From contig OMXC01000011.1 of the NCBI GenBank assembly GCA_900314925.1, forward strand, positions 1 to 64,000: a stretch of 64,000 bases of DNA. The letters are read 5' to 3'. Position 1 is the stretch's first letter. Each line of letters starts with the position of its first letter. The position numbers were made by a program, and so were the translations under genes. The stretch comes from an uncultured Bacteroidales bacterium. Lineage in GTDB: Bacteria > Bacteroidota > Bacteroidia > Bacteroidales > P3. The notes under the pieces were generated by a model. It was not told the origin of the DNA, ran no database searches, and saw only the letters and a program-made list of their open reading frames with translations. Shown one piece after another: positions 50,953 to 60,310 of this stretch.

Positions 50953-52059
50953 ATGAAAGCAATAATCAGTGGAGGAGGAAGCGGTGGACATATATTCCCC
51001 GCAGTAGCAATTGCCGGAGCTCTTAAGCGTCGCCATCCGGACGTCGATATACTGTTCATCGGCGCTGAAGGACGTATGGAGATGGAAAAGGTGCCAGCTG
51101 CCGGCTATAAGATTGAGGGTCTGCCGATAGCTGGGCTGCAGCGCAAGTTGACGCTGGAGAATATCGTCAAAAACCTGCAGTTGCCATTCAAAATGCTCAA
51201 GAGCCGCAGAAAGGTGAAAGACATTCTCAGGAGCTTTGCCCCAGATATTGTTGTCGGTGTCGGTGGCTTTGCCAGTGAACCCACTCTTAAGGCCGCCGCT
51301 GACATGGGTTATCCCACTCTGCTGCAGGAACAGAACTCGTATGCTGGGTTGACCAATAAGATGCTCGCACGCAATGCCAAGAAGATATGTGTGGCATACG
51401 AAGGAATGGATCGCTTTTTCCCAAAGGACAAGATAATCTTCACCGGCAATCCCGTAAGGGGAGACATAGAGCAGATGAATGCGACCCGCGAAGAAGGCTG
51501 TGAGATGTTCGGTCTCAATCCAGAGGGAAGGGTGTTGCTTTCTGTCGGCGGCAGTCTTGGTGCTAGAAGCATCAATCAGATGATAATAAGCCACCTTCAC
51601 TTTTTCAAGGAAAACCGTATTCAGCTTGTGTGGCAGACGGGGCGTTGGATGTATGAAGAAGCGGTGTCTGCGGTGAAGAGAGCCAATGTCGAGGACTGGG
51701 TAAAAGTCCATCAGTTCATAAGCCGTATGGATATGGCTTATGCTGCTGCCGATGTTGTCATCTCCCGAGCCGGAGCCATTGCCATCTCTGAGCTGTGTAT
51801 TGTTGGGAAGCCTGTGGTGTTGATACCGTCGCCCAATGTCGCAGAAGACCATCAGACAAAGAATGCCTTGGCCTTGGTTGACAGGGGCGCTGCCGTCATG
51901 GTGCGTGATGCAGAGTGTGATGCGCTGTGCTTGCCGCAAGTGCAGGAACTTTTTGAGAATGCCGCGCATCGGGAGGCTATGAGTGTGGCGATAAAGAAAA
52001 TGGCAGTATATGGAGCTGCCGACAAGATTGTTGACCAGATAGACAAGATAGTGGGATGA
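50953..52059 (+). CDS. murG: UDP-GlcNAc:lipid I N-acetylglucosaminyltransferase
   Basis: Converts lipid I to lipid II. The 368-residue protein has the N-terminal glycine-rich SGGGSGGHIFPAVAIA, GVGGFASEPTL, LLQEQNSYAG, FTGNPVR, GGSLGARSIN, and the sugar-nucleotide-binding VISRAGAIAISEL with PNVAEDHQTKNA. Full length. The stop overlaps the murC ATG by 4 bp. Confidence 0.96.
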   Translation: MKAIISGGGSGGHIFPAVAIAGALKRRHPDVDILFIGAEGRMEMEKVPAAGYKIEGLPIAGLQRKLTLENIVKNLQLPFKMLKSRRKVKDILRSFAPDIVVGVGGFASEPTLKAAADMGYPTLLQEQNSYAGLTNKMLARNAKKICVAYEGMDRFFPKDKIIFTGNPVRGDIEQMNATREEGCEMFGLNPEGRVLLSVGGSLGARSINQMIISHLHFFKENRIQLVWQTGRWMYEEAVSAVKRANVEDWVKVHQFISRMDMAYAAADVVISRAGAIAISELCIVGKPVVLIPSPNVAEDHQTKNALALVDRGAAVMVRDAECDALCLPQVQELFENAAHREAMSVAIKKMAVYGAADKIVDQIDKIVG

Positions 52060-53471
52060 ACTACTACTTTTTAGGCATAGGAGGCATAGGCATGAGTGCG
52101 CTGGCACGCTTCTTCAAACAGAGGGGCGATAATGTCAGCGGCTATGACCGTACGCAGTCACCGCTTACCGAGGAATTGGAGAAAGAGGGAATAGGTGTCC
52201 ATTATTGTGACGCCCCGGCCCTCATACCTGATGATATTGACCGGGTTATATATACTCCTGCAATTCCGCAAGATCTGCAAGAGTTTGTCGTGCTGCAAGA
52301 GCGTGGCGTGAAGATGGAGAAACGTTCCAAGGTTCTCGGTGAGCTGACGCGCGGAAAAAAATGCATCGCTGTAGCAGGCAGCCATGGCAAAACAACCACG
52401 AGTACGCTTATAGCGCACCTGTTGAGCCATACAGGCATTGGCTGTACGGCGTTCCTTGGAGGCATTAGCAAGAACTTTGGCAGCAACCTTCATGTTGATA
52501 ATAAGAGCGAGTATGTTGTTGTGGAAGCAGACGAGTATGACCGCTCGTTCCTTCAACTGTATCCGCATTATGCTGTTATTACCGCAACTGACCCGGATCA
52601 CCTAGATATATATGGCACCCATGAAGCAATGCTTGAGGCCTATGTCCAGTTTGCCAACCAATCCGATGCAGACGGGAAATTGTTCCTTAAGCAGGGCGTC
52701 TTTACGACATCTGATGGAGAATTGTATGGTCACCATCACGATGATGATGAGCATGACGAACACTCGCATGAAGGCTTTGACTTCATAAAAAGGCCATACG
52801 CCGTTTATACAGCACATGGCGTTGATGCTGATTACTATGCAATAAATGTTCGAGCATATAACGGCAACATTTTCTTTGACATGCGCACGCCGGAGGGGGT
52901 GTTGTATGACTTGGAGCTTGATGGGACGGCCCTTTTCAATGTGGAAAATGCTGTTGCGGCTTCAGCCGTGGCTTTGAGTTGCGGTGTCGACCAATACCAG
53001 CTCCGTAGTGGACTGAAGAGTTTTGCCGGAGTGCGTCGGCGTTTTGACTATCGTATCAAGGAGAAAAACCTTGTATATATTGACGACTATGCCCACCACC
53101 CTCAAGAGATTGCATCTACCATTGAGTCGGTGCGGTTCCTGTATCCCGGCAAGCGAGTTGTGGGAATATTCCAGCCGCACTTGTACAGTCGAACGCGTGA
53201 TTTCGCCGATGAATTTGCTTCCGTGTTGCAGAGTCTTGACGAGATAATCATGATGCCCATCTATCCAGCGCGCGAGAAGCCCATTCTGGGAGTGACATCA
53301 AGCATGGTGCTGCGAAAGATGGACAGCATGTCGAAGTATCTGTGTACCGCCGACCAGGTGTTGGAATTGGTACCGGCCCTGTGCCCCGATATTGTGCTTT
53401 CGCTCGGAGCCGGTGATATCGACCGCCTTGTGCCGCGTCTTGAAGAAACGTTAAGAGAACAGATGTTGTAA
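52056..53471 (+). CDS. murC: UDP-MurNAc:L-alanine ligase (MurC)
   Basis: Adds the first stem-peptide residue. The 471-residue protein has FLGIGGIGMSALARFF, P-loop AGSHGKTTTSTLIAHLL, EADEYDRSFLQL, DPDHLDIY, FNVENAVAASAVAL and DDYAHHPQEI. All three Mur ligase domains are present, unlike its MurD neighbour. An unusual His/Asp/Glu-rich stretch (residues 226-239, HHHDDDEHDEHSHE) sits in the central domain. Confidence 0.95.
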   Translation: MNYYFLGIGGIGMSALARFFKQRGDNVSGYDRTQSPLTEELEKEGIGVHYCDAPALIPDDIDRVIYTPAIPQDLQEFVVLQERGVKMEKRSKVLGELTRGKKCIAVAGSHGKTTTSTLIAHLLSHTGIGCTAFLGGISKNFGSNLHVDNKSEYVVVEADEYDRSFLQLYPHYAVITATDPDHLDIYGTHEAMLEAYVQFANQSDADGKLFLKQGVFTTSDGELYGHHHDDDEHDEHSHEGFDFIKRPYAVYTAHGVDADYYAINVRAYNGNIFFDMRTPEGVLYDLELDGTALFNVENAVAASAVALSCGVDQYQLRSGLKSFAGVRRRFDYRIKEKNLVYIDDYAHHPQEIASTIESVRFLYPGKRVVGIFQPHLYSRTRDFADEFASVLQSLDEIIMMPIYPAREKPILGVTSSMVLRKMDSMSKYLCTADQVLELVPALCPDIVLSLGAGDIDRLVPRLEETLREQML

Positions 53472-53506
53472 ACCAAAGACTGCAATAATCTTAAAAACAG
53501 AATAAA

Positions 53507-54265
53507 GTGATAAAAAGACCGTATAGAATAATGCTCATACTTCTTGGCGCCATTGTGTTGGCGGTATTGGTCGTTGTGGCCAATATCAGTCGCTCAAACC
53601 GCCAGGTGCAGGGTATTGAGGTGAACATACGTTACGGTCATGCGCCTGTGCTTGTTGCAGAGCAAACAGTCGTGGACAGTATTATGGCGGAAGTTCCCAC
53701 GCTTTATGCCATGCTGGTCAAGGATGTCGACCGCGGTGCTGTTGCCGAGGCGGCCTCGAACGTCCCATACCTTAAGGATGTCTCTGCATCGTTGAGTGTC
53801 AGCGGCAAGGTTGTTGTCAGGGCCACGCAGCGTCAGCCGATAGCGCGACTCTTCTACGGGGGCAGAGAATTGTATTTCGATTCTGACGGTGGCATTATGC
53901 CTGTAGGAACTGTTGGTGACTGTGACGTGCTTGTTGCCGGCGGCGACTTTGTAGAACCGCTTCGTGTTGACAGCCTCAACAGCCAAATGCAGTCGCTCTT
54001 GGTGCTTGCCAAGTTTCTTGACAGAGAGCGTAAGTATCGCGGTTTGATTGATCAGATATACATCCAGCGAGACGGGGACGTTATGATGGTTCCGAAGATA
54101 GGCGACCATGTCATAGAGCTTGGTGCTGTAGACGAGTTAGAGAGCAAGTTCTCAAACCTTGTGACATTCTATGAAAAGGGGATGCCGAGGGCTGGGTGGA
54201 ACACGTATGTCAAGATCAGCCTTAAGTTCAAGGATCAAGTTGTTTGCACGAAAGAAAAGAAATAA
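53507..54265 (+). CDS. ftsQ: FtsQ-like cell division protein
   Basis: A 252-residue bitopic membrane protein with an N-terminal transmembrane segment (IMLILLGAIVLAVLVVVANI). The periplasmic part has FtsQ-type features: VPYLKDVSASLSVSGKVVVRATQRQPIARLF followed by a beta domain. It is called by position between murC and ftsA and by topology. The start is GTG at 53507. The ATG of ftsA is 20 bp downstream. Confidence 0.85.
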   Translation: MIKRPYRIMLILLGAIVLAVLVVVANISRSNRQVQGIEVNIRYGHAPVLVAEQTVVDSIMAEVPTLYAMLVKDVDRGAVAEAASNVPYLKDVSASLSVSGKVVVRATQRQPIARLFYGGRELYFDSDGGIMPVGTVGDCDVLVAGGDFVEPLRVDSLNSQMQSLLVLAKFLDRERKYRGLIDQIYIQRDGDVMMVPKIGDHVIELGAVDELESKFSNLVTFYEKGMPRAGWNTYVKISLKFKDQVVCTKEKK

Positions 54266-54284
54266 ACAAATAATAACAGATACT

Positions 54285-55652
54285 ATGGCAAATGAAATTA
54301 TTGTAGGCCTCGACATTGGCACCACAAAGATAGCCTGCTTTGTTGGTATGAGAGGCGAAAATGGCAAGGTGAAGATTCTTGGCTTTGGCAAGACGGAGTC
54401 GATTGGTGTGGAGCATGGTGTTGTGAGAGGTATCACACAGACTGCCGAGTCTATTACCAAAGCTGTCAATGAAGCTGCCGATCAGGCTAATGTAGACATT
54501 GACGAAGTGTGGGTTGGCATTGCCGGCCAACATATCAAGTCGAATCCCAGTCATGGCAGCATCATGATACCGCCAGACCATACTCTCATTGAGCAGGAAG
54601 ATGTGGAGCGCCTTATTGCTGAGCAGTATAACATACAGCTGCCCCCTGGCGAGGAGATAATACATGTCTTCCCGCAGCAGTATATTGTTGACCGTGAGCC
54701 CCTGAGTCGGGACATACCCCCTGTTGGCGTGGCTGGCAAGAGCCTCGAGGCCGACTTCCATATGGTCACCGCCAATGTGCAGAATCTGCAATATATCAAA
54801 TATGCTGTTGAGCATGCAGGGCTCAAGATAAAAGGTGTTGTCCTTGAACCGATAGCCTCTGCCAAGGCTGTCCTTGACGACAGTGACCGGGATGCCGGTG
54901 TCGCCATGGTAGACATCGGAGGTGGTACTACGGATATTGCCGTCTTCCATGATGGCATTATCCGCCACACTTCCGTGCTGCCTCTTGCCGGCAATGCCAT
55001 CACCAATGATATTCGCGAGGGTTGCAATATATTGAAGAAGCAGGCAGAGAGTCTCAAGGTCAAGTTTGGCTCCTGTTTAGTGCAAGCTGTGTCCGAGAAT
55101 GATGTCATCTCCATTCCCGGCATTCGCAGCCAGGCGCCGCGTGAGATATATGTGAAAACGCTTGCCGGCATCATCCATGCCCGTGCCAAGATGATTATGG
55201 AGCAGGTAGACTATGAGATAAAGCTCTCCGGATATCACAAGAAGCTCATCGCCGGTGTCGTCCTTACTGGTGGCGGTGCGCAACTGAAGAACATCAAGGA
55301 GCTGTGTGAACTCATGACCACTACAGACACCCGTATCGGAATTCCCAACGAGCACCTCGACCCTGAAAGTGTCTCATATGCAGATCTGGCACATCCGATG
55401 TATGCCACGGGCATCGGTTTGGTTCTTTATGGCCTTGAGAAGACCGAGAATCCTCATCAGGAGACGGAGGAAGAAGACGTGCAGGACAATGGCCGTATAG
55501 ACATTTTTGCCGACATGAATGCTGAAACAACTGTAGAGGCTGAATCCAAGCCAGAGGAAAAGAGCAAGGAAAAGAAAGGTAAAGGGCGTGGTTTCGACAA
55601 GATTCTTGGCAGCTTCTTGGATAACATGTTCAAGGAGACGATAGACGAGTAG
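54285..55652 (+). CDS. ftsA: FtsA, actin-like divisome protein
   Basis: Tethers FtsZ to the membrane. The 455-residue actin-fold protein has GLDIGTTKIACFVG, VDIGGGTTDIAVF, GVVLTGGGAQLKNI and the SHS2 insertion (1C) in between. The C-terminus has a linker rich in Glu/Lys followed by an amphipathic membrane-targeting helix (GFDKILGSFLDNMF). I chose the ATG at 54285. Confidence 0.95.
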   Translation: MANEIIVGLDIGTTKIACFVGMRGENGKVKILGFGKTESIGVEHGVVRGITQTAESITKAVNEAADQANVDIDEVWVGIAGQHIKSNPSHGSIMIPPDHTLIEQEDVERLIAEQYNIQLPPGEEIIHVFPQQYIVDREPLSRDIPPVGVAGKSLEADFHMVTANVQNLQYIKYAVEHAGLKIKGVVLEPIASAKAVLDDSDRDAGVAMVDIGGGTTDIAVFHDGIIRHTSVLPLAGNAITNDIREGCNILKKQAESLKVKFGSCLVQAVSENDVISIPGIRSQAPREIYVKTLAGIIHARAKMIMEQVDYEIKLSGYHKKLIAGVVLTGGGAQLKNIKELCELMTTTDTRIGIPNEHLDPESVSYADLAHPMYATGIGLVLYGLEKTENPHQETEEEDVQDNGRIDIFADMNAETTVEAESKPEEKSKEKKGKGRGFDKILGSFLDNMFKETIDE

Positions 55653-55719
55653 AAAAGATATTGTGCATAGATTGTTGAAAACTAATATGTAGGGCTGCTC
55701 TTTGGACGCGTAATTATTA

Positions 55720-55731
55720 GTAATTTTACAA
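55720..55731. promoter_or_regulatory. Shared motif GTAATTTTACAA upstream of ftsZ
   Basis: An exact copy of the 12-base word before mraZ (42334-42345), here 66 bp upstream of the ftsZ start in the 145-bp ftsA-ftsZ gap. It suggests that ftsZ has its own promoter or operator coordinated with mraZ. TTTG at 55701 is only 16 nt from TAATTTTA. Confidence 0.4.
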
Positions 55732-55797
55732 TGCCAATATAATTGGCTAAAATCAAATAACGACATCTTTATCAATAAGATAGAAATAAACAAGCAC

Positions 55798-57447
55798 ATG
55801 GAAGAAAACGTAAATTCTGCATTGTTCACTTTTGATTCACCCAAGGGTCAGTCGTCCTACATCAAGGTTATCGGTGTTGGTGGCGGCGGTGGCAATGCGG
55901 TGAACCACATGTTCGACAAAGGCATCGAGGGTGTGGACTTCATCGTCTGCAACACGGATATGAAGGCTCTTAATGCGAGTCCTGTTCCCAACAAGATACC
56001 TCTTGGAGATCTTGGTCTCGGCGCCGGTAACAAGCCCGAGCGGGCGCGCAAGGCCGCCATGGACAAGGCTGATGAGATCCGGGAGGCAATCTCGCACAAT
56101 ACGCAGATGCTCTTCATCACCGCCGGTATGGGTGGTGGCACAGGCACTGGTGCGGCACCTGTCATTGCCGAGATTGCGAAGAGCATAGACCTCGACAACG
56201 ATGAAAACAAGAAAATCCTTGTTGTCGCCATTGTCACCAAGCCTTTCAGTTTTGAGGGCAAGCGCCGCCTCGAACAGGCTGAGGCTGGCATAGAGGAACT
56301 CCGCAAGCATGTGGACTCCATCATCGTCATCAACAACGACAAATTGCGCTCCTTTGGCAACATGCGCATCTCCGAAGCATTTGGCCTGGCCGACGATGTA
56401 TTGCTCACGGCTGCCAAGGGCATAGCGGAGATCATCACCAAGAACGCCTATATCATCGTCGACTTCCAGGATGTCAACACCGTCATGGAGCACAGCGGCA
56501 CAGCCCTTATGGGTACAGGCAGTGGCCGTGGCGAGAACCGCGCCATTGACGCCATCACGGCTGCAACAACGTCAGTCCTGCTTGACGACAGCGACATCAG
56601 CGGCGCCAAGAACGTCCTTCTCTATTTCTCCTACTCCTCCGAGCATGAGCTCACTATGGACGAGCAGGCCGAGATTACGGACTATATCCTTGACCGTACC
56701 AACGGCACGGCCGACTTTATTTGGGGTGCCGGTACCGACGAGAGCCTTGGTGACGAACTCAAGGTTATACTCATCGCCACGGGGTTTGAGAAAGCTTCCA
56801 AGGCTGAGCCTGAGAAGCTCGTCCTTGTCGACGAGCCGTCGGATGCCGCTCCTGCCAAGCCTGCTCCTGCCAAGCCCGACGAGGATGGCATGTATGTCCG
56901 CAAAGCCGCCGAGCCGGCGGTGTCTGCCGAGGTGGAGCAGGTCCCCGTTGCTGAGGAGAAGCCCAAGGCTGAGAAGAACATCGTAGGCGTTTTGGTGGAT
57001 GACGATGTTGTTGCAGAACCCAAACGTGAGGTGCGGCCGGCACGTGCCGAAATGCCCGAGTTCATCACCGAGGCCGATGTTATGGTTGAGGACATACAGC
57101 TTGTGCAGCCTGCCGCCACGCGTCAGGCCCCCGTTGCCAAGCCTGAGGCCGTCCAGACTCCTGCTCCTGAACCTGTCTTCGAGCCGAAGCACGACGTCTT
57201 CACCTCGGCTTTCAAGAACGACAACGATGTCACCACTGCCGGCGACCGCATCCGCCGCATCCACGAACTTCTGCGCAGCAATCCCAATGGCGCCGATCTC
57301 GTGCAGCAGATGAGCACGAGCCAGATTTCTGGCGACGAACTCTTCGAGGGCGCCCATTCGGCCACTCGCGAGGCCTCTGCCTACACCATGCGCGCTGATG
57401 GCACTATGACCAAGAACACCTTCCTCTACGGCAACCAACCTGATTGA
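55798..57447 (+). CDS. ftsZ: FtsZ, tubulin-like division GTPase
   Basis: Forms the division ring. The GTPase core (about 20-320) has IGVGGGGGNAVNHM, the tubulin signature GMGGGTGTGAAPVIA, and NNDKLRSFG-type loop residues. After it comes a long linker of about 200 residues rich in Pro, Ala, Glu and Val, ending in a short conserved-looking tail (TKNTFLYGNQPD). At 549 residues it is longer than typical FtsZ because of the linker. The stop overlaps the next ATG by one base. Confidence 0.96.
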   Translation: MEENVNSALFTFDSPKGQSSYIKVIGVGGGGGNAVNHMFDKGIEGVDFIVCNTDMKALNASPVPNKIPLGDLGLGAGNKPERARKAAMDKADEIREAISHNTQMLFITAGMGGGTGTGAAPVIAEIAKSIDLDNDENKKILVVAIVTKPFSFEGKRRLEQAEAGIEELRKHVDSIIVINNDKLRSFGNMRISEAFGLADDVLLTAAKGIAEIITKNAYIIVDFQDVNTVMEHSGTALMGTGSGRGENRAIDAITAATTSVLLDDSDISGAKNVLLYFSYSSEHELTMDEQAEITDYILDRTNGTADFIWGAGTDESLGDELKVILIATGFEKASKAEPEKLVLVDEPSDAAPAKPAPAKPDEDGMYVRKAAEPAVSAEVEQVPVAEEKPKAEKNIVGVLVDDDVVAEPKREVRPARAEMPEFITEADVMVEDIQLVQPAATRQAPVAKPEAVQTPAPEPVFEPKHDVFTSAFKNDNDVTTAGDRIRRIHELLRSNPNGADLVQQMSTSQISGDELFEGAHSATREASAYTMRADGTMTKNTFLYGNQPD

Positions 57448-58340
57448 TGAACAAGAAACTCATTGGCACGCTGTGCGCTGTAGGTGCCGCAGTATGCTAT
57501 GGCACCAATCCGCTGGGAGCCTTGAACCTATACGCCGAGGGCATGAATACGCCCTCGGTTCTTTTCTATCGTTTCGGCCTTGCGTGGCTCATTGTTGCCG
57601 TCGTCATGCTCTTCCGTCGGGAGAGCCTTAAGGTCGACCGGCGCGAGTTCTTGACGCTCACCGCCCTCGGCGTCCTCTTCATCTTCTCTTCGCTCACTCT
57701 CTACCTGAGTTTCCATCTCATGCCTGCCGGTGTTGCATCCACCATTCTCTTCACCTACCCGGTGATGACGGCCGCCATCATGGCAGTCTTCTTCCGCGAG
57801 CGAATACGCACGGGTACAATTATGAGCATCCTCCTTAGTTTTGTGGGCGTCCTGCTTCTCTATTGGAGCGACGGCAGCGGCACCTTGCACATCGGTGGCG
57901 TGGTTCTGGTGCTCGTCTCGGCGCTCACCTACGCGTTGTATATTATTGTCGTCGACAAGTCGCCATTGGCTATGTCGTCCTTCAAGATAAACTTCTACGT
58001 TTTGTTCTACTGTGCTGCCGGCATGGCTTTGTTCGCCCTGCTTAGCGGCCAGCCGCTCCAGCTGCCCCCCACGCCGCGTGCGTGGCTATGGGTCTCGTGG
58101 CTTGCCGTCGTGCCAGCCATCATGGCTTTGGTGATGATGGTCTATGCCGCCAAGTATATAGGCTCCACGCCGACGGCCATCCTCGGGGCCTTGGAGCCCA
58201 CCACAGCGGTGCTCATAGGTGTCTTCGTCTTTGCCGAGCCCTTCTCCCTGCGCCTGCTATTGGGTATCCTGCTCATCCTCGCCTCCGTGACGATTGTCGT
58301 CCTTGCCAAAGGCAATAAGCGTGCGGTGGATAGTAAATGA
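57447..58340 (+). CDS. EamA family transporter (DMT superfamily)
   Basis: A 297-residue membrane protein with ten predicted transmembrane segments in two EamA repeats: VGAAVCYGTNPLGAL and VLVSALTYALYIIVVDKSPL. The GALEPTTAVLIGVFVFAEPFSL segment is typical of the second repeat. The substrate is unknown. It overlaps the ftsZ stop by one base, so it is likely to be co-translated, though it has no known role in division. Confidence 0.88.
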   Translation: MNKKLIGTLCAVGAAVCYGTNPLGALNLYAEGMNTPSVLFYRFGLAWLIVAVVMLFRRESLKVDRREFLTLTALGVLFIFSSLTLYLSFHLMPAGVASTILFTYPVMTAAIMAVFFRERIRTGTIMSILLSFVGVLLLYWSDGSGTLHIGGVVLVLVSALTYALYIIVVDKSPLAMSSFKINFYVLFYCAAGMALFALLSGQPLQLPPTPRAWLWVSWLAVVPAIMALVMMVYAAKYIGSTPTAILGALEPTTAVLIGVFVFAEPFSLRLLLGILLILASVTIVVLAKGNKRAVDSK

Positions 58341-58355
58341 AGGCTTGTCGTTAAG

Positions 58356-60206
58356 TTATCTTAGCAGCAGTATGGTGCCTGTGGCGCTGTGGCTACGCAG
58401 TGGGGTGTCGGTAAGGCTATAGTGCAGACGCCAAACGTAGGCTCCCTGCTGGCAGTTGCCGCCATCCCATTGTTTGGATGGGTCGTCGCTTTGCCATACC
58501 TGCAGCCCCTCGCGGTTGTATATAGTTAGCTTGAAGTCTTTGAATGACACGTTGCCGACGACGCCGATGGTGCGGTTGCTCTCGCCTCCCGGAGTGAATA
58601 CGTTAGGCATCCACCACCCTTGGATGTTCTCGGTCGGCATGGCTCTTGACGAGGTGTCCCATGAGGTGAAGCAGGCGGTGTCGGTGACCGTGCATATCCG
58701 CTTGAGTGTTATGTTGCTGAAGCGGTCGGCGTCGGGCAACAGTATGCCTATGTGTGCCGTGCTGTCGTTGTCGTCGACGATGTCGACGGTCAGCGGTGCG
58801 GTGCCTACGGTGTCATCGAGCACGAATGAGCCGTTGAAATACACCATCACGTGGCGCGGACTGCCGTCACCGATGGTGACATTCAGGTTGTATACGACGC
58901 CTGGCTCTATCGGAGCCCGGAACCATAGCGGGTTGTCGACGGTGTCTATGGTGTCGGCTTTGTAGATGACGTTGATGGGGTCTTCCATTGCGGCTGTCAC
59001 CGCTATACAACGCCGTTCGTTGCGTTTGAGAGGGAAGTCTACGGTATCACCCTCGGGGTTTGCGAAGAGATGCGCCGGTTCCCAGCGAAGACGGATGTTG
59101 CTGTCGGCGACATAGGCTTGGACGGTGACTGTTGTGTCGGCATATACTGTCCGCTCCCCCTCAATATCGACGCTGCACTGCACCGGAGGCAGGGGCTTCA
59201 TGTGCAGATGTATGCGTTCGAGTGGGTCACATGCGTCCTCGGCGGCATGACGGTCGTAGGTATAGGTGCCAGGCAGCACATAAGCCGAGTCGGCCAATAG
59301 CAGGGCGTCGCCCGGCATTATCGCGGTGTCGATGTCTATGACAGGACGTGGCACAACTGTCAGGCAGAGTATATGACAGAGCACCTCGCCTGTTGAGTCT
59401 GGCGTGTCGTCGCAATGTGTCAGTATATGCTGTCCAGGGCCGAGGTCGTTGGCTGCCACAAGAAAGCCGTTATCCGTATAGTATCCACCTTCGCATATCG
59501 TGGCCGTTATCTCGTCGTAGTGTGGCGACGGCAGTATGGAGACGTCGTCAATGTATAATCCCCAGCAGTCGAAGTATTGATCGGGTTGGTACAGCGTGCG
59601 CCACGCCACGTGGTAGGGCTGCGGTATGCCGTAGAGTGGCAGCGCTTGGTGCTCAAGAGCTATCCAAGAGTTGATACGGCTGTGGAACACCACGCTGTCC
59701 ACGGCCACAAAGCTGTTGTAGCAGTCGCTCATGTCTGTGACATAGCCCACCTCCACGGTGAAGTGTAATGGGCTGCCGTTTCTGTCGGTGAGATTAAGGC
59801 TGTTGAATACCAGCGCGCGTGGTTGCTGCTGGAAGGGTGGCGACACTATCACCGCTCCACGGCCGTGCTGTGTGGTGGCGCCCCGCGTACTGTCGCCGCA
59901 GATGGGCAGCACGAAGCCCAGCCCCAGCGACTTGCATTCGTCGTTACCATCCCACAGCGAGTCGACCGACGGGCACCTGAATCCACCTTCGCGCCACAAC
60001 GTCCAGCAGTTGTTCACCGTCGTCCCTCCCGGACATTGCTGGTAGTTAGAGCCTGTTACCCACCAGCTTGCAGGACTGTCGTCTGTGAAGCTGCGGTCGA
60101 AGTTCTCGTGGTAGGGCAGCGCTCTTGCAGGGCAGCCGCTCTGCGCCGCCGCCGTGAGGCTGATGGTGGCGAGAAGCACGACGATGATATGCGAAAGGGA
60201 CTTCAT
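58356..60206 (-). CDS. Secreted protein with T9SS type B (gliding motility-associated) C-terminal domain
   Basis: A 616-residue exported protein (signal peptide MKSLSHIIVVLLATISLTAAAQ). The N-terminal half resembles a concanavalin-like, MAM-type domain (LPYHENFDRSF...WWVTGSNYQ...DDVSILPSP). The C-terminal 80 residues are the type B sorting domain: MPNVFTPGGESN, FKDFKLTIYNREGLQVWQS, WDGGNCQQGAYVWRLHY. It is therefore a T9SS substrate. I chose the ATG at 60206; the upstream extension to 60245 lacks a signal-peptide start. Confidence 0.86.
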   Translation of the reverse strand: MKSLSHIIVVLLATISLTAAAQSGCPARALPYHENFDRSFTDDSPASWWVTGSNYQQCPGGTTVNNCWTLWREGGFRCPSVDSLWDGNDECKSLGLGFVLPICGDSTRGATTQHGRGAVIVSPPFQQQPRALVFNSLNLTDRNGSPLHFTVEVGYVTDMSDCYNSFVAVDSVVFHSRINSWIALEHQALPLYGIPQPYHVAWRTLYQPDQYFDCWGLYIDDVSILPSPHYDEITATICEGGYYTDNGFLVAANDLGPGQHILTHCDDTPDSTGEVLCHILCLTVVPRPVIDIDTAIMPGDALLLADSAYVLPGTYTYDRHAAEDACDPLERIHLHMKPLPPVQCSVDIEGERTVYADTTVTVQAYVADSNIRLRWEPAHLFANPEGDTVDFPLKRNERRCIAVTAAMEDPINVIYKADTIDTVDNPLWFRAPIEPGVVYNLNVTIGDGSPRHVMVYFNGSFVLDDTVGTAPLTVDIVDDNDSTAHIGILLPDADRFSNITLKRICTVTDTACFTSWDTSSRAMPTENIQGWWMPNVFTPGGESNRTIGVVGNVSFKDFKLTIYNREGLQVWQSDDPSKQWDGGNCQQGAYVWRLHYSLTDTPLRSHSATGTILLLR

Positions 60207-60310
60207 GCTTTTCGGGGCTTTATATATATGACGATGAGGTGGCAAAAAAGTAACATTTTTTAACTTTTTTTAACCTATACTAAACTTCAGGCCTCAACGT
60301 TATTATTAAT

